In this document: positions 46,745 through 58,189 of the stretch, one piece after another
Layout: each line of letters starts with the position of its first letter
How positions within the stretch are numbered: the stretch's first letter is position 1
Assembly: GCA_963575645.1 (NCBI GenBank)
Contig: OY754469.1
Span: 24,818,001 to 24,882,000, forward strand
Length of the DNA stretch: 64,000 nucleotides
Source of the DNA: Xanthostigma xanthostigma
Lineage: Eukaryota > Arthropoda > Insecta > Raphidioptera > Raphidiidae
Direction of reading: 5' to 3'
The notes under the pieces: model-generated
Databases searched by the model: none
Told to the model about the DNA's origin: nothing
Seen by the model: only the letters and a program-made list of their open reading frames with translations
Translations under genes and position numbers: made by a program

Positions 46745-48105
46745 CTGTTTTGCCATGAACATTCGTAAAAGTGACCACGTCTTAAATAAAATGAAAGAAG
46801 TCGGTTGGATCAAACTGGAAGCCAGGCGCACTTTGTGTTTAAATTGTATTCCGGAATTCTTAACTTTGCAAATTCTAAATATTGTTTGAAAAATTTCAAA
46901 AAGCGACTATCGTTGCAAGCCAGATATAATATTCAAATAAATTTACCACACTGTAATAGCACAACATATATAACAATGGTTCTTTAATTTATAACGCCAT
47001 AAAATTCCATTATGCGATGCCTAAAGCATTGCTTCAAAAACGCTCTTACACAACTTTCAAACTGAAACTCAAAGCAGAATTATTGTCGAAATAACAATCG
47101 CTTACTTTTGACCGTATGCTTTAGTCAATAATACTTTTGACTAAAATAACAGTTAAAAGTACTTTTGCCCAAGGAAGCTGGTTAAAAGTACTTTTGACGA
47201 TGTGCATTTCATTATCGTTTTTACAAAAAATATATCTAATTAAATTTCCTCTTTATTTCCAGGAAATTTAATTAGATATATTTTTTGTAAAAACGATAAT
47301 GAAATGCACATTGTTATTAATTCGCGAGATTTAGTATAAAATTCACTTTTGCAGTCTAAGGACTAGACCAATTTAGATAAAATTTCTTTCGGAACAAAAT
47401 GACGCTAATATGCTTCGATTGACACTGCATCAAAATCGACACAATTTTTTATCCGCGAGATATTGTGTAAAATGCGCTTTTTTTAAGTTTTCTTGTTTAA
47501 AACAATGAACGGCTGGACCGATTTTGAAAAAAATTCTTTCAGATCATACTTACGTTAATATGCGTCGATTGGCACCCTATAAGCGTATTAGTCGATATCA
47601 TTTATTATTTTCGAGTTTCGTTTTAGAAAGAAATGACCACGTACGAACGTAGGTACACAGATATAGACAAACATCTTTTCAAAAATAATGCAATGACCAT
47701 GAAAGATAAGAATTTGTTAAAAAATGTTATTCTGATTTTCGAACCAATTACAATAACTTCCCAATGTACTGCAAAATTTAAAATACTGGTTTCTAATTTT
47801 GATATTTTTTACATGTTGGCAAATTTGGTCGACCAAATGAAATCAAACCCAACCATTCATTATATTACCTATACTATTTATATATGATATAAAAGCTTGT
47901 CGTGAGATTTTCTATGTAAACATATTTTATGAAATACATACATTTTTGACGTGATAACGTCTTATAAATTGATGAATCACCAATATTATAAATTGATAAA
48001 ACACCGGCTGCATGTACGAAAAAGTGTAACGTAACGTTCCTAACGTTCGTAACGCGTAACGCATAACGCGTAACGTTCCGCCTGACCCTGTGCGTGCTTT
48101 TTGCT
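46745..48105. other. Intron stretch with a hairpin, no gene recognised
   Basis: Apart from the perfect hairpin at 47200-47311, the stretch holds tgaccgattttgaaaaaaat-type words near 47515 that occur in many decayed repeats. A set of acgcgtaacgttac words occurs near 48028-48080. No coding segment was seen. Confidence 0.35.
47200..47311. repeat. Perfect hairpin: 50-bp arms, 12-bp loop
   Basis: Bases 47200-47249 and 47262-47311 are exact reverse complements over all 50 positions, with a pyrimidine-rich 12-base loop (tctttatttcca). The outer end reads atgtgcatttcattatcg. No terminal target duplication is obvious. The transcript would fold into a long unbroken RNA duplex. Confidence 0.95.
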
Positions 48106-48205
48106 AATTTCTCGCTCAATTTAAATCAGATCGGTTTGAAACCAGTCTTAAACGAAAGAGGAGAACATTTTACATAGATTTCGTATAACAGAATTTGCCT
48201 AATAG

Positions 48206-48450
48206 CTTAAGCAACGAATAATTCTAGATGGAAAAGTCGAAAGCAGAACATTTGACTTAGGAACTTTGTTTGGACTAGTTAGGAGATAAACATACTAAAA
48301 GTCCTTACCCCTCCGAGGTACGCCCGAAGGGGGGGAGCACAAAGAAGGTCCCGTTTTTTGGTATTTTGCTTTCATCTCGAAAACGGTACGTCGTACGAAA
48401 TTTTGTTGGAATACATAATGAAAGCTGATAAAATCCTTGAAATGAAAAAG
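48206..48450 (+). repeat. Partial direct copy of the foldback arm at 48929
   Basis: The segment from agcttaagcaacgaataatt to acataatgaaagctg matches 48929-49155 almost base for base, with a few substitutions. It then diverges. Between the two copies lies part of repeat R (48795-48925). Confidence 0.85.
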
Positions 48451-48928
48451 TTAAGCAAATTTTTCTGTTCTATCATCAGAGGCGGACTCGCCAATTTATA
48501 GGGCGAAATAGGCGAAGCGGCAGATTTTAGAAGCGGGAGATTTGGGGAACTACATCACACACTGTGGAAGGTGTAAAATATAGGTACTTCTATTTTATGT
48601 TGCTTTTCTATGTTCGTAAACGTATCCAAATAAAAAATCAAAACAAAACAAATTAGACTATTTAGAATTTCAGGATATGATCCTTATTAGATTTTGCCTC
48701 AGAGAATTATGAAGCGTTTATAAAATATAGTTATATAAACTATAGTTAAAGAAAATAGTTAGAAAACTGTATCAACCAGCTAATAATTTTACCACTCCAA
48801 CCCACAAGTGGGGAATGGTACCATAGTTTGAGTCAAAAATCACTTTTCAAAATTTTACAATATTTTTTCGTTTTGAGGTACCCTGAATTCAAAAAACATA
48901 TTTTTGGAAAAACTTTGTGCGTCTGTAT

Positions 48929-50128
48929 AGCTTAAGCAACGAATAATTCTAGATGGAAAAGTCGAAAGCAGAACATTTGACTTAGGAACTTTGTTTGGAC
49001 TAGTTAGGAGATAAACATACTAAAAGTCCTTACCCCTCCGAGGTACGCCCGAAGGAGGGAGAGCACAAAGAAGGTCCCGTTTTTTGGTTTTTTGCTTTCA
49101 TCTCGAAAACGGTACGTCGTACGAAATTTTGTTGTAATACATAATGAAAGCTGGTAAATTTCTCTACAACTTTAGCTTTCACACTTTTTATCTATCTCCA
49201 ATCTTTGCCTAGCTATGAGCTCCGAAAAATGGTCGATTTTCAAAAATGTGTTAAATTCTCTGTAGCACATTCTAACAATACGAATTTGTCAAAATCATTT
49301 CGTATTGCTCATCCACACTATTACAAACACCCACACACTATTAAAAAATAACATAAGCTGGGAGTACCTCCACGCAGGGCCCTCTTTCCCACTGGGCACT
49401 CTGGCACGTGCCCAGGGCCCCGCGATCGATAGGGACCCCCTAGTTTAATGGTATACTAAGTACCTAAACTGTTTTAAACAAAAATCATCAGTGAACTATT
49501 TTTCATATACTTATTTTTTTTGTGTCCTTCATGTTAAAATTGGGAACGTGATCCTTTTAAATATATGCATTTTATATCACATTCCTCGACTTTGAATCTA
49601 GAACCTTGTTTATCTATTTTCTTTGTCTATTCTAACAAAATAGTGCTCTGTTAAGGTCATAGGAGCCCCATAAACCTAATGTGCCCAGGGCCTTCAATAG
49701 GTTAAAGCTTATGTTATTTTTTAATAGTGTGTGGGTGTTTTTAATAGTTTGGATGAGCGATACGAAATGATTTTGACAAATTCGCATTGTTACAATGTGC
49801 TACAGAGAATTTAACACATTTTTGAAAATCGACCATTTTTCGACCATTTTTCGGAGCTCATAGCTAGGCAAAGATTGGATATAGATAAAAAGTGTGAAAG
49901 CTAAAGTTGTAGAGAATTTTATCAGCTTTCATTATGTATTACAACAAAATTTCGTACGACGTACCGTTTTCGAGATGAAAGCAAAAAACCAAAAAACGGG
50001 ACCTTCTTTGTGCTCCCCCCCTTCGGGTGTACCTCAGAGGGGCAAGGACTTTTAGTATGTTTATCTCCTAACTAGTCCAAACAAAGTTCCTAAGTCAAAT
50101 GTTCTGCTTTCGACTTTTCCATCTAGAT
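48929..50128. mobile_element. 1.2-kb foldback element with a nested insert
   Basis: The left arm (about 48946-49365) and right arm (about 49705-50128) are long mirrored copies (ttctagatggaaaagtcgaa; cgaggtacgcccgaagg; gagctcatagctaggcaaag). The spacer, about 49370-49700, carries gggccc-type ends (cacgcagggccctctttccc on the left, gtgcccagggccttcaatag on the right) and looks like a separate insertion. No coding sequence. Confidence 0.75.
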
Positions 50129-50384
50129 GTCCTTATGAGCACTCATTGACTAAACTATAAACAGTTTTTTTATACAAATTTATATAGAAAAATATTTTAT
50201 ACAAATTTATATAGAAAAATAGCTGTATAAATGCATTGTTGTCTATTGCATGGCGCGCGCGCGACGCGGTCGGTCGTCTTTGTTTGCCGTACATGGAAAT
50301 TAGAAAATAACGTATGTCTTGTCTTAACATGAAAACGGCTGCATTTCTAATGTTTATTTTTTGACATTAGTATTTTGTGATTTG

Positions 50385-50525
50385 CAAAGCCTTCTAAGTT
50401 AACTATTGGAATAACTAATTATTATTAGAACATAATACTTTGTAAGTTGCAAACGTCACTTTTGACATTTCTTATCATTCCGACACCAAGGATAAGCGGA
50501 TTGAAACCAAATTTTGGGAGGTTTA
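50385..50525. repeat. Repeat R, 5' part only
   Basis: The order gttaac...aataactaattattattagaac...cttatcattccgacacc...gataagcggattgaaacc matches 7990-8115. The rest of R is missing. Confidence 0.7.
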
Positions 50526-50749
50526 GGTTATGTATTACGGAATACGTTATCACGTAAAACTATCGTCCGTAAACCGACTTTACAGACAACCAATTTTTTT
50601 CATAGAATTACTTGTGTCAATATCAAGTTACATATTGTATTCTTGTTTATTTACACAGGAAAATCTCGCGACTAGCTTTTATAACATATAAACTGTATAA
50701 TGAATGGTTGGATTTGGTTTAATTTAAAGTTTATTTTCTTCTTTTTAAA

Positions 50750-51035
50750 GCATTTAAATCAAAACTTGTTTTTAAAAATGTCTTTTCACTATTAATTTTA
50801 TTTTTTTGTTTTTAGTGTGCTTTATTAAAAGTGCGATTTGCATCCGGACGATATCCGGACCGGTCAGTTAGTTATTATAATATTGTATTGTCATCGGAAC
50901 TGCATAGGTATGCACAATTTCAACTGATTCGGAAACCAGGAAGTGGGTCAAATTTAACTTGCAAGATTTGATTTCAGACAGACAGACACCGGGACAGGTG
51001 AAACTAAATAAAAGCTTGTAATAATGTAAAAAATA
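50750..51035 (+). repeat. Dispersed repeat S, copy 2
   Basis: Blocks agtgtgctttattaaaagt, gttagttattataatattgt and gaagtgggtcaaatttaact match those of 5100-5365. This copy is longer at its 3' end, closing gacaggtgaaactaaataaa then agcttgtaataatg. It resembles the 3' tail of a widespread insect mobile element. Confidence 0.65.
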
Positions 51036-51249
51036 GATTGTATGTGCGCATTACGTATGCATGACATTGACGTATACACGGTACACCTCACTTGGCAGTG
51101 GCGCTGTCAGGTAGCAGAAAATATTCTAGTGGCCCTCATTAATAACAAAATCGCTCGCTTTATTAAAAATCGACCGATATAACTTTAGGTAGTAGTTGAC
51201 AACAAAAACTAAACAAATGAATTGTAAGCAAAGTTTAATTTAACTAATT

Positions 51250-51435
51250 GATTTTTTTATCGTAACCAGCAATAGCATTTCTCAGTTGACTGCCATCAAA
51301 GATCAGATACGGGAATGCGAATGGAATCAAAGATGAGCCAACACTGACATCCAACAGGATATAGAGGATGCCAATACCATACAATGTCCTGAAGGCGGCA
51401 TTCCAATAGAGAGACGGTCACCACCCGACCATACC
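51250..51435 (-). pseudogene. Unidentified coding-like fragment
   Basis: A minus-strand frame from an upstream stop reads about 60 residues: YWNAAFRTLYGIGILYILLD, VSVGSSLIPFAFPYLIF, DGSQLRNAIAGYDKKIN and a stop. Hydrophobic runs alternate with polar ones as in a membrane protein. It has no ATG and G+C is above its surroundings. The plus strand in another frame also reads protein-like (QLTAIKDQIRECEWNQR and ERRSPPDHTSIKRLP) with stops. The strand is therefore uncertain, and a decayed retroelement is equally possible. Confidence 0.3.
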
Positions 51436-52460
51436 TCAATAAAACGACTCCCAATGCTACAATAACACGCCGACCTCAGCTCAGAGCATCACTACGCACA
51501 CGTGTTGGCGCTATATACATTATACATATATAAAGGCCTTTCTCTTCACACAATGCCCGTTAAAAATGTCCCCACTGTTAACTTTTGAAACTTGGTGCAT
51601 TAAAAAAATGTTAAAAATAATGTGAATGGACAAATTAAAAATGGTCACGTGCGAGTCGAACTTGCGCACCGGGGGTATTATGGAAAAATCTTAAAAAGTT
51701 GTAATAATTATAAATAATAAATTATAGTACCATTCCCCCTTGCGGAGTAAAAACGTTCCAATTTGAACTGATGTGGCATAATACTTGTTTTGTCAAGACG
51801 CACATTCAGGCGCTATTTTTTGGAACTTTTGTGAATAAAATATACTTACTATTACCTACACCAAATCTCCCGTTCAGACTAGAAGACGCTTTATTTCTGA
51901 ACGCAAACCGTTACAATTTTAGTTTTTCACAAAGTGATGACAACATAATCATCTCACTTATAATTAGTCATTTTTTGCTCCATTAATTTTGTGATTTGTG
52001 ATATAATTAGATTATTAGTGAAAGATTCGAGTGTATTTTTAAGAACGTCACTCGAACTTCAGCAAGGGGACATTCTTGACGCGCATTGTGTGTTTGTAGA
52101 CTTATGAACGAAACCAATCATTCAGTCAGACATCAAACACGTCATGTCCATATAATACTCTTGGGTTTCAACTCTTCTGCCGGACAAACTTGTTATATAA
52201 TATATATTGTACACACACACACACATACTCACACACCACGAACCATTTTGAGCTCTTCCGACCCCCTTTATCTCCGAGGCTAGCAACGTTATAGAGGTGA
52301 TTTTTTTCAGGGGGGTTAAGGTTGACATAAAGAAGCAGTATTCCTAGGTGGAATAGTTTCTAAGATATAATTGTTCAAAAATCATGATATTGGACATTCA
52401 CTAACTGACTGATTGACTGACAGATCATTATAAAATAGTTCACTTTGGATGACTCTCTCC
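51436..52460. other. Intron stretch, no gene recognised
   Basis: A tatacatatataaaggcc word at 51525 resembles a TATA box, but no gene follows. An AC-rich microsatellite lies at about 52210-52240. A decayed Helitron-like or retroelement piece (aaaatcatgatattggacat then gactgactgacag) lies at about 52370-52430. Confidence 0.35.
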
Positions 52461-52609
52461 GCCTCCGAGCAAAATTTTCAAGCCTGAAAACCTATGGTCG
52501 CAGGCTAGGGGTTGAAGGCGGCTCGCCGTCGTTTGTTAGTAAGGTTACGTGTGACGTCAGTGGTGGGGGTAAAACATGGAGTTTCAGGCTTGAAAATTTT
52601 GCTTGGAGG
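52461..52609. repeat. Inverted repeat, 28-bp arms, in MITE copy 2
   Basis: The arm at 52461-52489 (ctccgagcaaaattttcaag) is mirrored at 52582-52609 with one mismatch. It lies exactly where the left part of the PIF-like MITE should be, so it probably inserted into or replaced that part. Confidence 0.7.
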
Positions 52610-52624
52610 TAGAGGTTGCAGAAG

Positions 52625-52831
52625 TCGCCCACATGACAAGATACTGCTTCCTGATTGGTTCTTGCTCATACCTAGCAGCGAACCTGGCACGAAAAATAGC
52701 CCCTGTTCTAATTTTAAAACCTATCTATCAGCTAGCAGACGAGCTCGCAGTGACGTCATTTCCAGCTTCGTACCCAGCCTATTGGCCAGCAGAAGTCCAA
52801 GCAGTGTTTCTAGCCTCGTGTGCAGCGGCCT
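52625..52831. mobile_element. PIF-like MITE, copy 2, left-truncated
   Basis: The segment from cacatgacaagatactgctt to ctcgtgtgcagcggcct matches the right half of 20817-21234 and is followed by TTA. The left terminal repeat is absent. Confidence 0.8.
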
Positions 52832-52834
52832 TTA

Positions 52835-54058
52835 GAGTCATGAGAGAATGGTTTACACTTAAAGCACGAGAAATCAACGCCATTTTTTAAAAAATAAATA
52901 TACGAGAAGACAGAAATATGTCTCAATCATGCACAGAACTGAAAAGCTGACCAATCACATTTGCCATTTCGTGTCTCTTATTAAGGAATCTCTACTTCAA
53001 GGCGAGTAGTTTGAAACTGGCACTGTTCGAACATAATTCGAATGTTCATCAATCTAAAAAGTCACTTGTCCGACGTCTGTCATTTATGATTATAAATATC
53101 ACATGGTCTCTCAGAGTTTAGTTTTTTGTAAATTGTCTAGTCTAAAAGTCACAGTTAAAAACAGATCAGGCTTAAGAAATACCGATCTTGGGATGTTACT
53201 TTAATAGCATTTCTCATATGAATACAGTGTTTATTTAGCTGCAATTGAACTCTGTCTCTGAAGTCATTTACGACGTTCTTTTTTTATTTAATCTATACCG
53301 ATTAGAAATTTATTTGCTCACACGATACACATTTTAACTTGTAGTACAAATGGATGTGAAGAATTGTATAAACAATAATTTTTAATTATAATTAAATGTG
53401 TCAAACACTTTATAAATTAAATAGATTCTTTATGTTGATCGATCAACGGTTTACCTTAAATGGCAATGATATTAATCATTTCGATTTTTGCTAACAGCAC
53501 TTTTTCTGTGAAACTAAATTATTTCGCTTGACTTGTGGCACTGAAAGAAATTCACGGTCTATAAAATAAATAAAAAAACACACGTGACATATTTTGAGTA
53601 AACATAAATACTTGACATGAATTAATTTAATGATTGGCAAATATCCAGCAGTGCGTCGTACATAATATATTCGGGCGTTAACTATAGCGGTGTCAAAAAG
53701 AGTGATCATAAAATCAGGCAACCGTAGAATCTTAGTGAACATATCATACACATAACATACGTCGTTAAATGTGGAACCACTATCTAATCGTTTTCTTGTA
53801 GGTTTTTCATGATTCTCAGTAACTTTGTAAGATACCAACTATAGACGGAAGTACGCGTGTCCGTCATTTTTTCCGTCTGTCCCCTACCTACTTTGTACCG
53901 GCATCACTCGAAAATGGCTGAACTGATTGTGCTGAAACGTACTATCCAATTGGTACGTTCGGATTAAGATATTAACGCTAGGTAACCTGAGAAAAAATCG
54001 GTAATAATGCACGTTAAACGGCGAGTAAAAGCTACTAATACATCTAACATATTTAGGA
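52835..54058. other. Intron stretch, no gene recognised
   Basis: AT-rich. A minus-strand frame at 53491-53838 (115 codons) resembles no family. The piece at 53840-54050 has the ggcatcactcgaaaatggctgaac-type wording of decayed short repeats. Confidence 0.35.
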
Positions 54059-54315
54059 CTAGCGGTCCCGCCCGGTTTCACCCGGGTGCAAAAGTACGAA
54101 TGGGGAGGGGGGCATGAGTACGCACATTCATCTTAGTTTTCCAAGATGAATGTTGTGTCCAAATTTCATGTTGATCGGAGTTACCGTTCAATAGTTTTTG
54201 TCGGACGGACAAATTTTGAGTTACATTTTGCAGCATTTTTCATTGATGCTCCGCTCCTATTGGTCGTAGCGTGATATTATATAGCCTATAGCCTTCTTCG
54301 ATAACTGGGCTATCG
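54059..54315 (-). mobile_element. Non-autonomous Helitron, family H, copy 4, 5'-truncated
   Basis: The 3' end (minus strand: gtgaaaccgggcgggaccgc-tag then T) is intact. The homology stops at the tatcgaagaaggctatagg block, so about 90 bp of the 5' end are lost. The break coincides with the Penelope-like relic that begins at about 54321. Confidence 0.75.
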
Positions 54316-54320
54316 AAAAA

Positions 54321-54621
54321 TCTGTAATAGCCGAGCATACGTTGAATCTAGACAACCATAACATCCTTTTTGAAGAAACGCAAAGTTATAGACAGAACAT
54401 CGAGTTACTACCCACGCATGTACAGAGAGGCCATAGAAATACACACACAAAGATGAAGGTTTGAATCTAAGTAAAACCTGGACACCAGCACTGTGCAATA
54501 CCAACCCACTGAATGGAACGACCAATCACAGAAGATCATACTACGACCGAGTAGAGAACACGAGCACGCTGACCATAAAAGACGGAAGTACAACACTTGT
54601 CGACACACTTACCTGTGAGTA
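54321..54621 (+). pseudogene. Penelope-like element, C-terminal endonuclease-region relic
   Basis: Allowing two frame changes, the plus strand reads SVIAEHTLNLDNHNILFEET, then SSYYPRMYREAIEIH, then LNLSKTWTPALCNTNPL and a stop. The series (A)AEH...(G/D)H.I.F, YY.R..REAIEI.KH and LNLS..W.P is the end of the GIY-YIG endonuclease part of arthropod Penelope-like retroelements. The GIY-YIG motif itself and the reverse transcriptase are absent. It is a 5'-truncated, frameshifted copy. Confidence 0.7.
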
Positions 54622-54785
54622 GCCTAGAAGGACACTTCGCCCGCTACCCCATCGCCTTTGATAATATCTACCGCAGTTGTAGACGAAACGTCAGGTAGAA
54701 ATACCAAAGGACCACGGCATACAAGCCCGGAAACCATGAAGAGATTTGGATCAACACCGGCCGTGAAAGTCTACACACTTTTATT
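54622..54785 (+). mobile_element. 3' untranslated end of the Penelope-like element
   Basis: Following the stop is ataatatctaccgcagttgt then agacgaaacgtcaggtagaa, and then ccacggcatacaagcccgg. The gacgaaacgtcagg block is typical of Penelope-like 3' ends in arthropods. Confidence 0.6.
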
Positions 54786-54829
54786 TTAATTGTTTTCAAT
54801 TTGCTCACACCTGGGACCAAAATTCAAAA

Positions 54830-54985
54830 ATAAATGTAGCCTACGTTACCTGGGCCATAATAACGAATCTATTGACACCTTATTTATGAAAATCGGATGA
54901 ATAGTTTAGGCGATACGGTGGAACATACTTAAATACAAACATACATAACCCTTCCTTTTGACTTCGCCGCAGTCGGGTAAAAAAG
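54830..54985 (+). repeat. Short retroelement-like 3' tail
   Basis: It contains cctacgttacctgggccata, gaaaatcggatgaatagttt, acaaacatacataaccc and ends gccgcagtcgggtaaaaaag. This wording recurs at the 3' ends of many insect LINE/SINE repeats. Confidence 0.55.
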
Positions 54986-54989
54986 TGAT

Positions 54990-55516
54990 CTGCCCACGTT
55001 TTATCAATTAACATCAGGAAATAAAGTAATTGATTTTTTATTCATTTATTTGCATATTTTGAACGTTAATTATTATCTCCTGCTTATGCTACGTTTTATC
55101 TGACGCCCAGCTACGGACGGTTCTGATAAATAAGATTTTTGTTAAAACAGATGTTATTGCGAGCAAAGCCGTGCAGGTGATTAAATACTTATAATAATTG
55201 AAAACATATATAAAATTCGAGCATTCTGTCTCTAATTATTATAAGTATTTATAATAATTTGGGACATAATGCTTGAATTTAATATAAAAAAAGAAATATT
55301 CATAATATTAAAAAAATGTTTGCATAACACCACATATTATTATTATAAGTTTATTGCAAAATCAAAAGGTTGAGGTTGAAATTAGCATAAGTCGATTTTC
55401 TTCTCTTTAAGTTGCATAACAAATCTATGATTAATTATTCAACAATTTTATGTGGCATAATTGGTATTTAAATATTTTTACAAGTATCCCTCGTTTTTAT
55501 ATATCATATACATAGG
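54990..55516. other. Intron stretch, no gene recognised
   Basis: Contains a weak pair of ttataataattgaaaacata / aattattataagtatttat words at about 55185-55260 in inverted orientation. Confidence 0.3.
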
Positions 55517-55765
55517 TACCTATAATATTATAAAGAGGTTACGTTTGTAAGTTTGGATGTAGGAGGTAATCTCTGAAACTAGTTATTTAATCTCAATTAT
55601 TTTTTCGTCAATATTTAGAATGGATCTTCAGGATAGACATAGGCTATATATTATCGAGTTAAAATAAAAGCCCTTTTTGTGGAGACCAAATTTATTTTGA
55701 ATTGTACGTCGACGAAAAAACGGTGGCAATATAAAAATTCCAGCGAAGCCAAGCCGGGCCGCTAG
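55517..55765 (+). mobile_element. Lep1-like non-autonomous Helitron
   Basis: The 5' end cctataatattataaagagg and 3' end gcgaagccaagccgggccgc-tag followed by T (CTAG at 55762-55765) are the ends of the Lep1-type Helitrons described in Lepidoptera and other insects. The body carries taatctctgaaactagttat and aggatagacataggctatat. It has no ORF. Confidence 0.7.
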
Positions 55766-57840
55766 TTGTTAAATAAAGAAATTAAAAATTTAATCAAATA
55801 AATAAAAATTTCGATAGCTAGCATAAATATACAAAACTAAAATTTCATTATGAATAGTAGAGAGAAATATTTTTAGGGTCATTTCACCTCTAGTGCACTA
55901 AAATTTTAGTCTTTTTTACCGGGTTAGTTTTCATATTGGAAGTCTGTTTTGCAATTTTGTTTATTTAATTACTTTTTCATTTTACGCCTTTTAGTTTATT
56001 TTATTAAATGCATTTTAATTCATTAAAAATGTTCAAATTGGTACAGACATGCAAAACACAAAACATCCTTTGGTTTCGCCATTGTCAAGTAAAAACAATA
56101 ACAAAATAATATAGTTAAGGAAAGAATATTTGCAATTGACGTCAACGAAAAATCCACTTCCGCAAAAAAAAAGAAACAATGTGGGTTTGAGATAAAAACA
56201 ATATCGAACCCAAACAAAACGCAGTCAGAACTGGCCTAGGTTTAGAACAAACCGTATGGCGGGTTAAGAAGTCTCATGCAAATTCGAACACATGATACGT
56301 AATTACACTTGGGAAGCAAAAATAAAACATGTATTCAAATAGAATTTTGCCTTTCCTTCTTGTATACATTTTTTACACACAAAGATAACATTATATTTCA
56401 TTTCTTCTATCTTTTTTAGAATTATTACATGATAATAGGGGAAGAAAACTCAAACTGAACAGGTGCTTCTAGCAGCACTATTATGATTCGAAATCAATAT
56501 GCAATGCATGTTCAATTTTCTGTCAATTCGAATGACTACAGTATGCATGCATAGTCATTCAAATTGACAGAAAAGTTACAACAATGTACTTATTACTACC
56601 AAAATTAGTAGTAAATAGGTAGTTTTTATTTGATTTAAATACTAATAATGTAAGCACCATATTATAAAAAACTCGGGTCGCAGTGCCAGAGCCCTGCCGA
56701 CACTATAGTGTATTTGCTAATAGCTGGGGAGCTTACGCACCACTTTTCATGAAGTGTTTGACCACCCATGAAAAAGTTTTTTCCGACTCACACAATCCAC
56801 TGAAATAGGAAACGGGATGAATTGAGAATCAAACAGCGGTTCACGATGGCATCAAATCCAAAAATGTTTGGTACAAGAGTTGATCTCTTTGACCCAAAGA
56901 ACAATAATCCTAGATAAAAAATACAGGGCCGTATTTAAGAAAGTGTAGGTGACCTTGATATTTTGGAGACACCTCCACCAAACGAAAAAAAAACTACATC
57001 ACTGTTCTTCCCCCTCGATTCCCTGTAACTTTTGTCCGAAACTTTTTTTTCGAAAACCTTTCCTCTAAGAAATAAAAGGGTGTTCGGTTTTTAAAAAACC
57101 ATACTGTATAAAAATTAGATAATACACTTTCGAAAGCTGGTGTCTATAGTTTCTAAAATAAAAAAAAAAAAAACGACACATCCACTATAAGAAAAAATGT
57201 ATGTAAAAAAATCTCTTCTTCCGTTAAGACAGATTTCATACCGATCTGAGTTTGACCGAACTATAAGCAAATTAAGATTGAATCATTTTCCCTTTAACGT
57301 TATCGTATACTCTTCAATGGCGCGGAAAATTTCAAACACATACGTCTCTAAAGAAGTGTCACTTAAAAAATAAATAAAAGTACATATTCCATTTTTGCGG
57401 CAGGATTTCGCGAAGGTACCAACTACTTACAAAGACACATACTGAAAACCAATCTCGTATTCCGAAGTATTGGTGCACATCAGCTGTATGAAGGGGAGAC
57501 ATGTAGCTCTTTTTTATATAAAGATTTTATTGATTAAAAGAACAACAATTAAGTTAAAGTATCTATTATCTTAGCAGTTCATTAATTTCAAACTGTAAAC
57601 AGAATTCACTGTTTGTTGCGTAAATAATAAAATCACGAATTTATGAGGTAAATACATAGCTGCCTGATACTACTTATTGTGTGATCACCGATTTTGTCTG
57701 ATGGCTCACCTTAATGTTATAGTCTTGAAAGAAATTATATCTTGAGTGTAATCCGGCTAAAAGTGCTTATAATCTATGTATCGTTGATATTGTATCAAGA
57801 TTCTAAAAAATCAGCTCAGTCGATCTGAGAAATCGATATT
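55766..57840. other. Intron stretch with two small repeats, no gene recognised
   Basis: Besides the hairpin at 56517 and the short repeat at 56668, a ccgactcacacaatccac word near 56783 echoes the end of foldback family F. No coding segment was seen. Confidence 0.35.
56517..56573. repeat. 57-bp hairpin
   Basis: Arms of about 22 bp (ttctgtcaattcgaatgact and its inverse with one mismatch) enclose a gtatgcatgca loop. Confidence 0.8.
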
Positions 57841-57899
57841 GATATGCGAACAGATGCCGCCACCCGATATCATTTAGAGCCAGCGGCAAACGCACACAA

Positions 57900-58185
57900 T
57901 AATTATGTTGTAGCGAAAACTCGCGATTTGACAACTGTATTCCGATTTGATCGCGATTTTCCGATTACACAGTTACAGGAAATTTCTCGTGAGCGATTTG
58001 GTAACAGTATGCAGGCTCAATCGCATTTTCGCGCGATCTGGCACGTGAAGAACGCAGCTGCATACGAATCCGTAGCATGGTGTCACGCTAATGTGCGACT
58101 GAGTTTGATGTGCGTTTTCGACAATCGAACGTTTGCGTTACATCAGTTGTGTATTTCAGTGAGCAATGTGCTTAAGCTATTACGG
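57900..58185. repeat. Diverged repeat E, copy 2
   Basis: It shares the gcgttttcgacaatcg, tacatcagttgtgtatttca and aatttctcgtgagcg blocks with 30690-31015. The long plus-strand frame here (57844-58194) therefore lies in a repeat and is not taken as a gene. Confidence 0.55.
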
Positions 58186-58189
58186 GACG

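Noticed and set aside
46379-46831. 150-codon minus-strand frame
   Set aside because: It spans the right end and flank of the hAT element, crossing the target duplication, and has no family resemblance.
51500-51560. TATA-like tatataaagg word suggesting a promoter
   Set aside because: No initiator, gene or conserved downstream element follows, and such words are frequent by chance in AT-rich DNA.
52512-52890. Overlapping frames of 107 and 95 codons on the plus strand
   Set aside because: They cover the truncated PIF-like MITE and the inverted repeat; the same sequence at 20817-21234 does not keep the frame.
53491-53838. 115-codon minus-strand frame
   Set aside because: No recognisable domain, a low-complexity mix of residues and no supporting signals.
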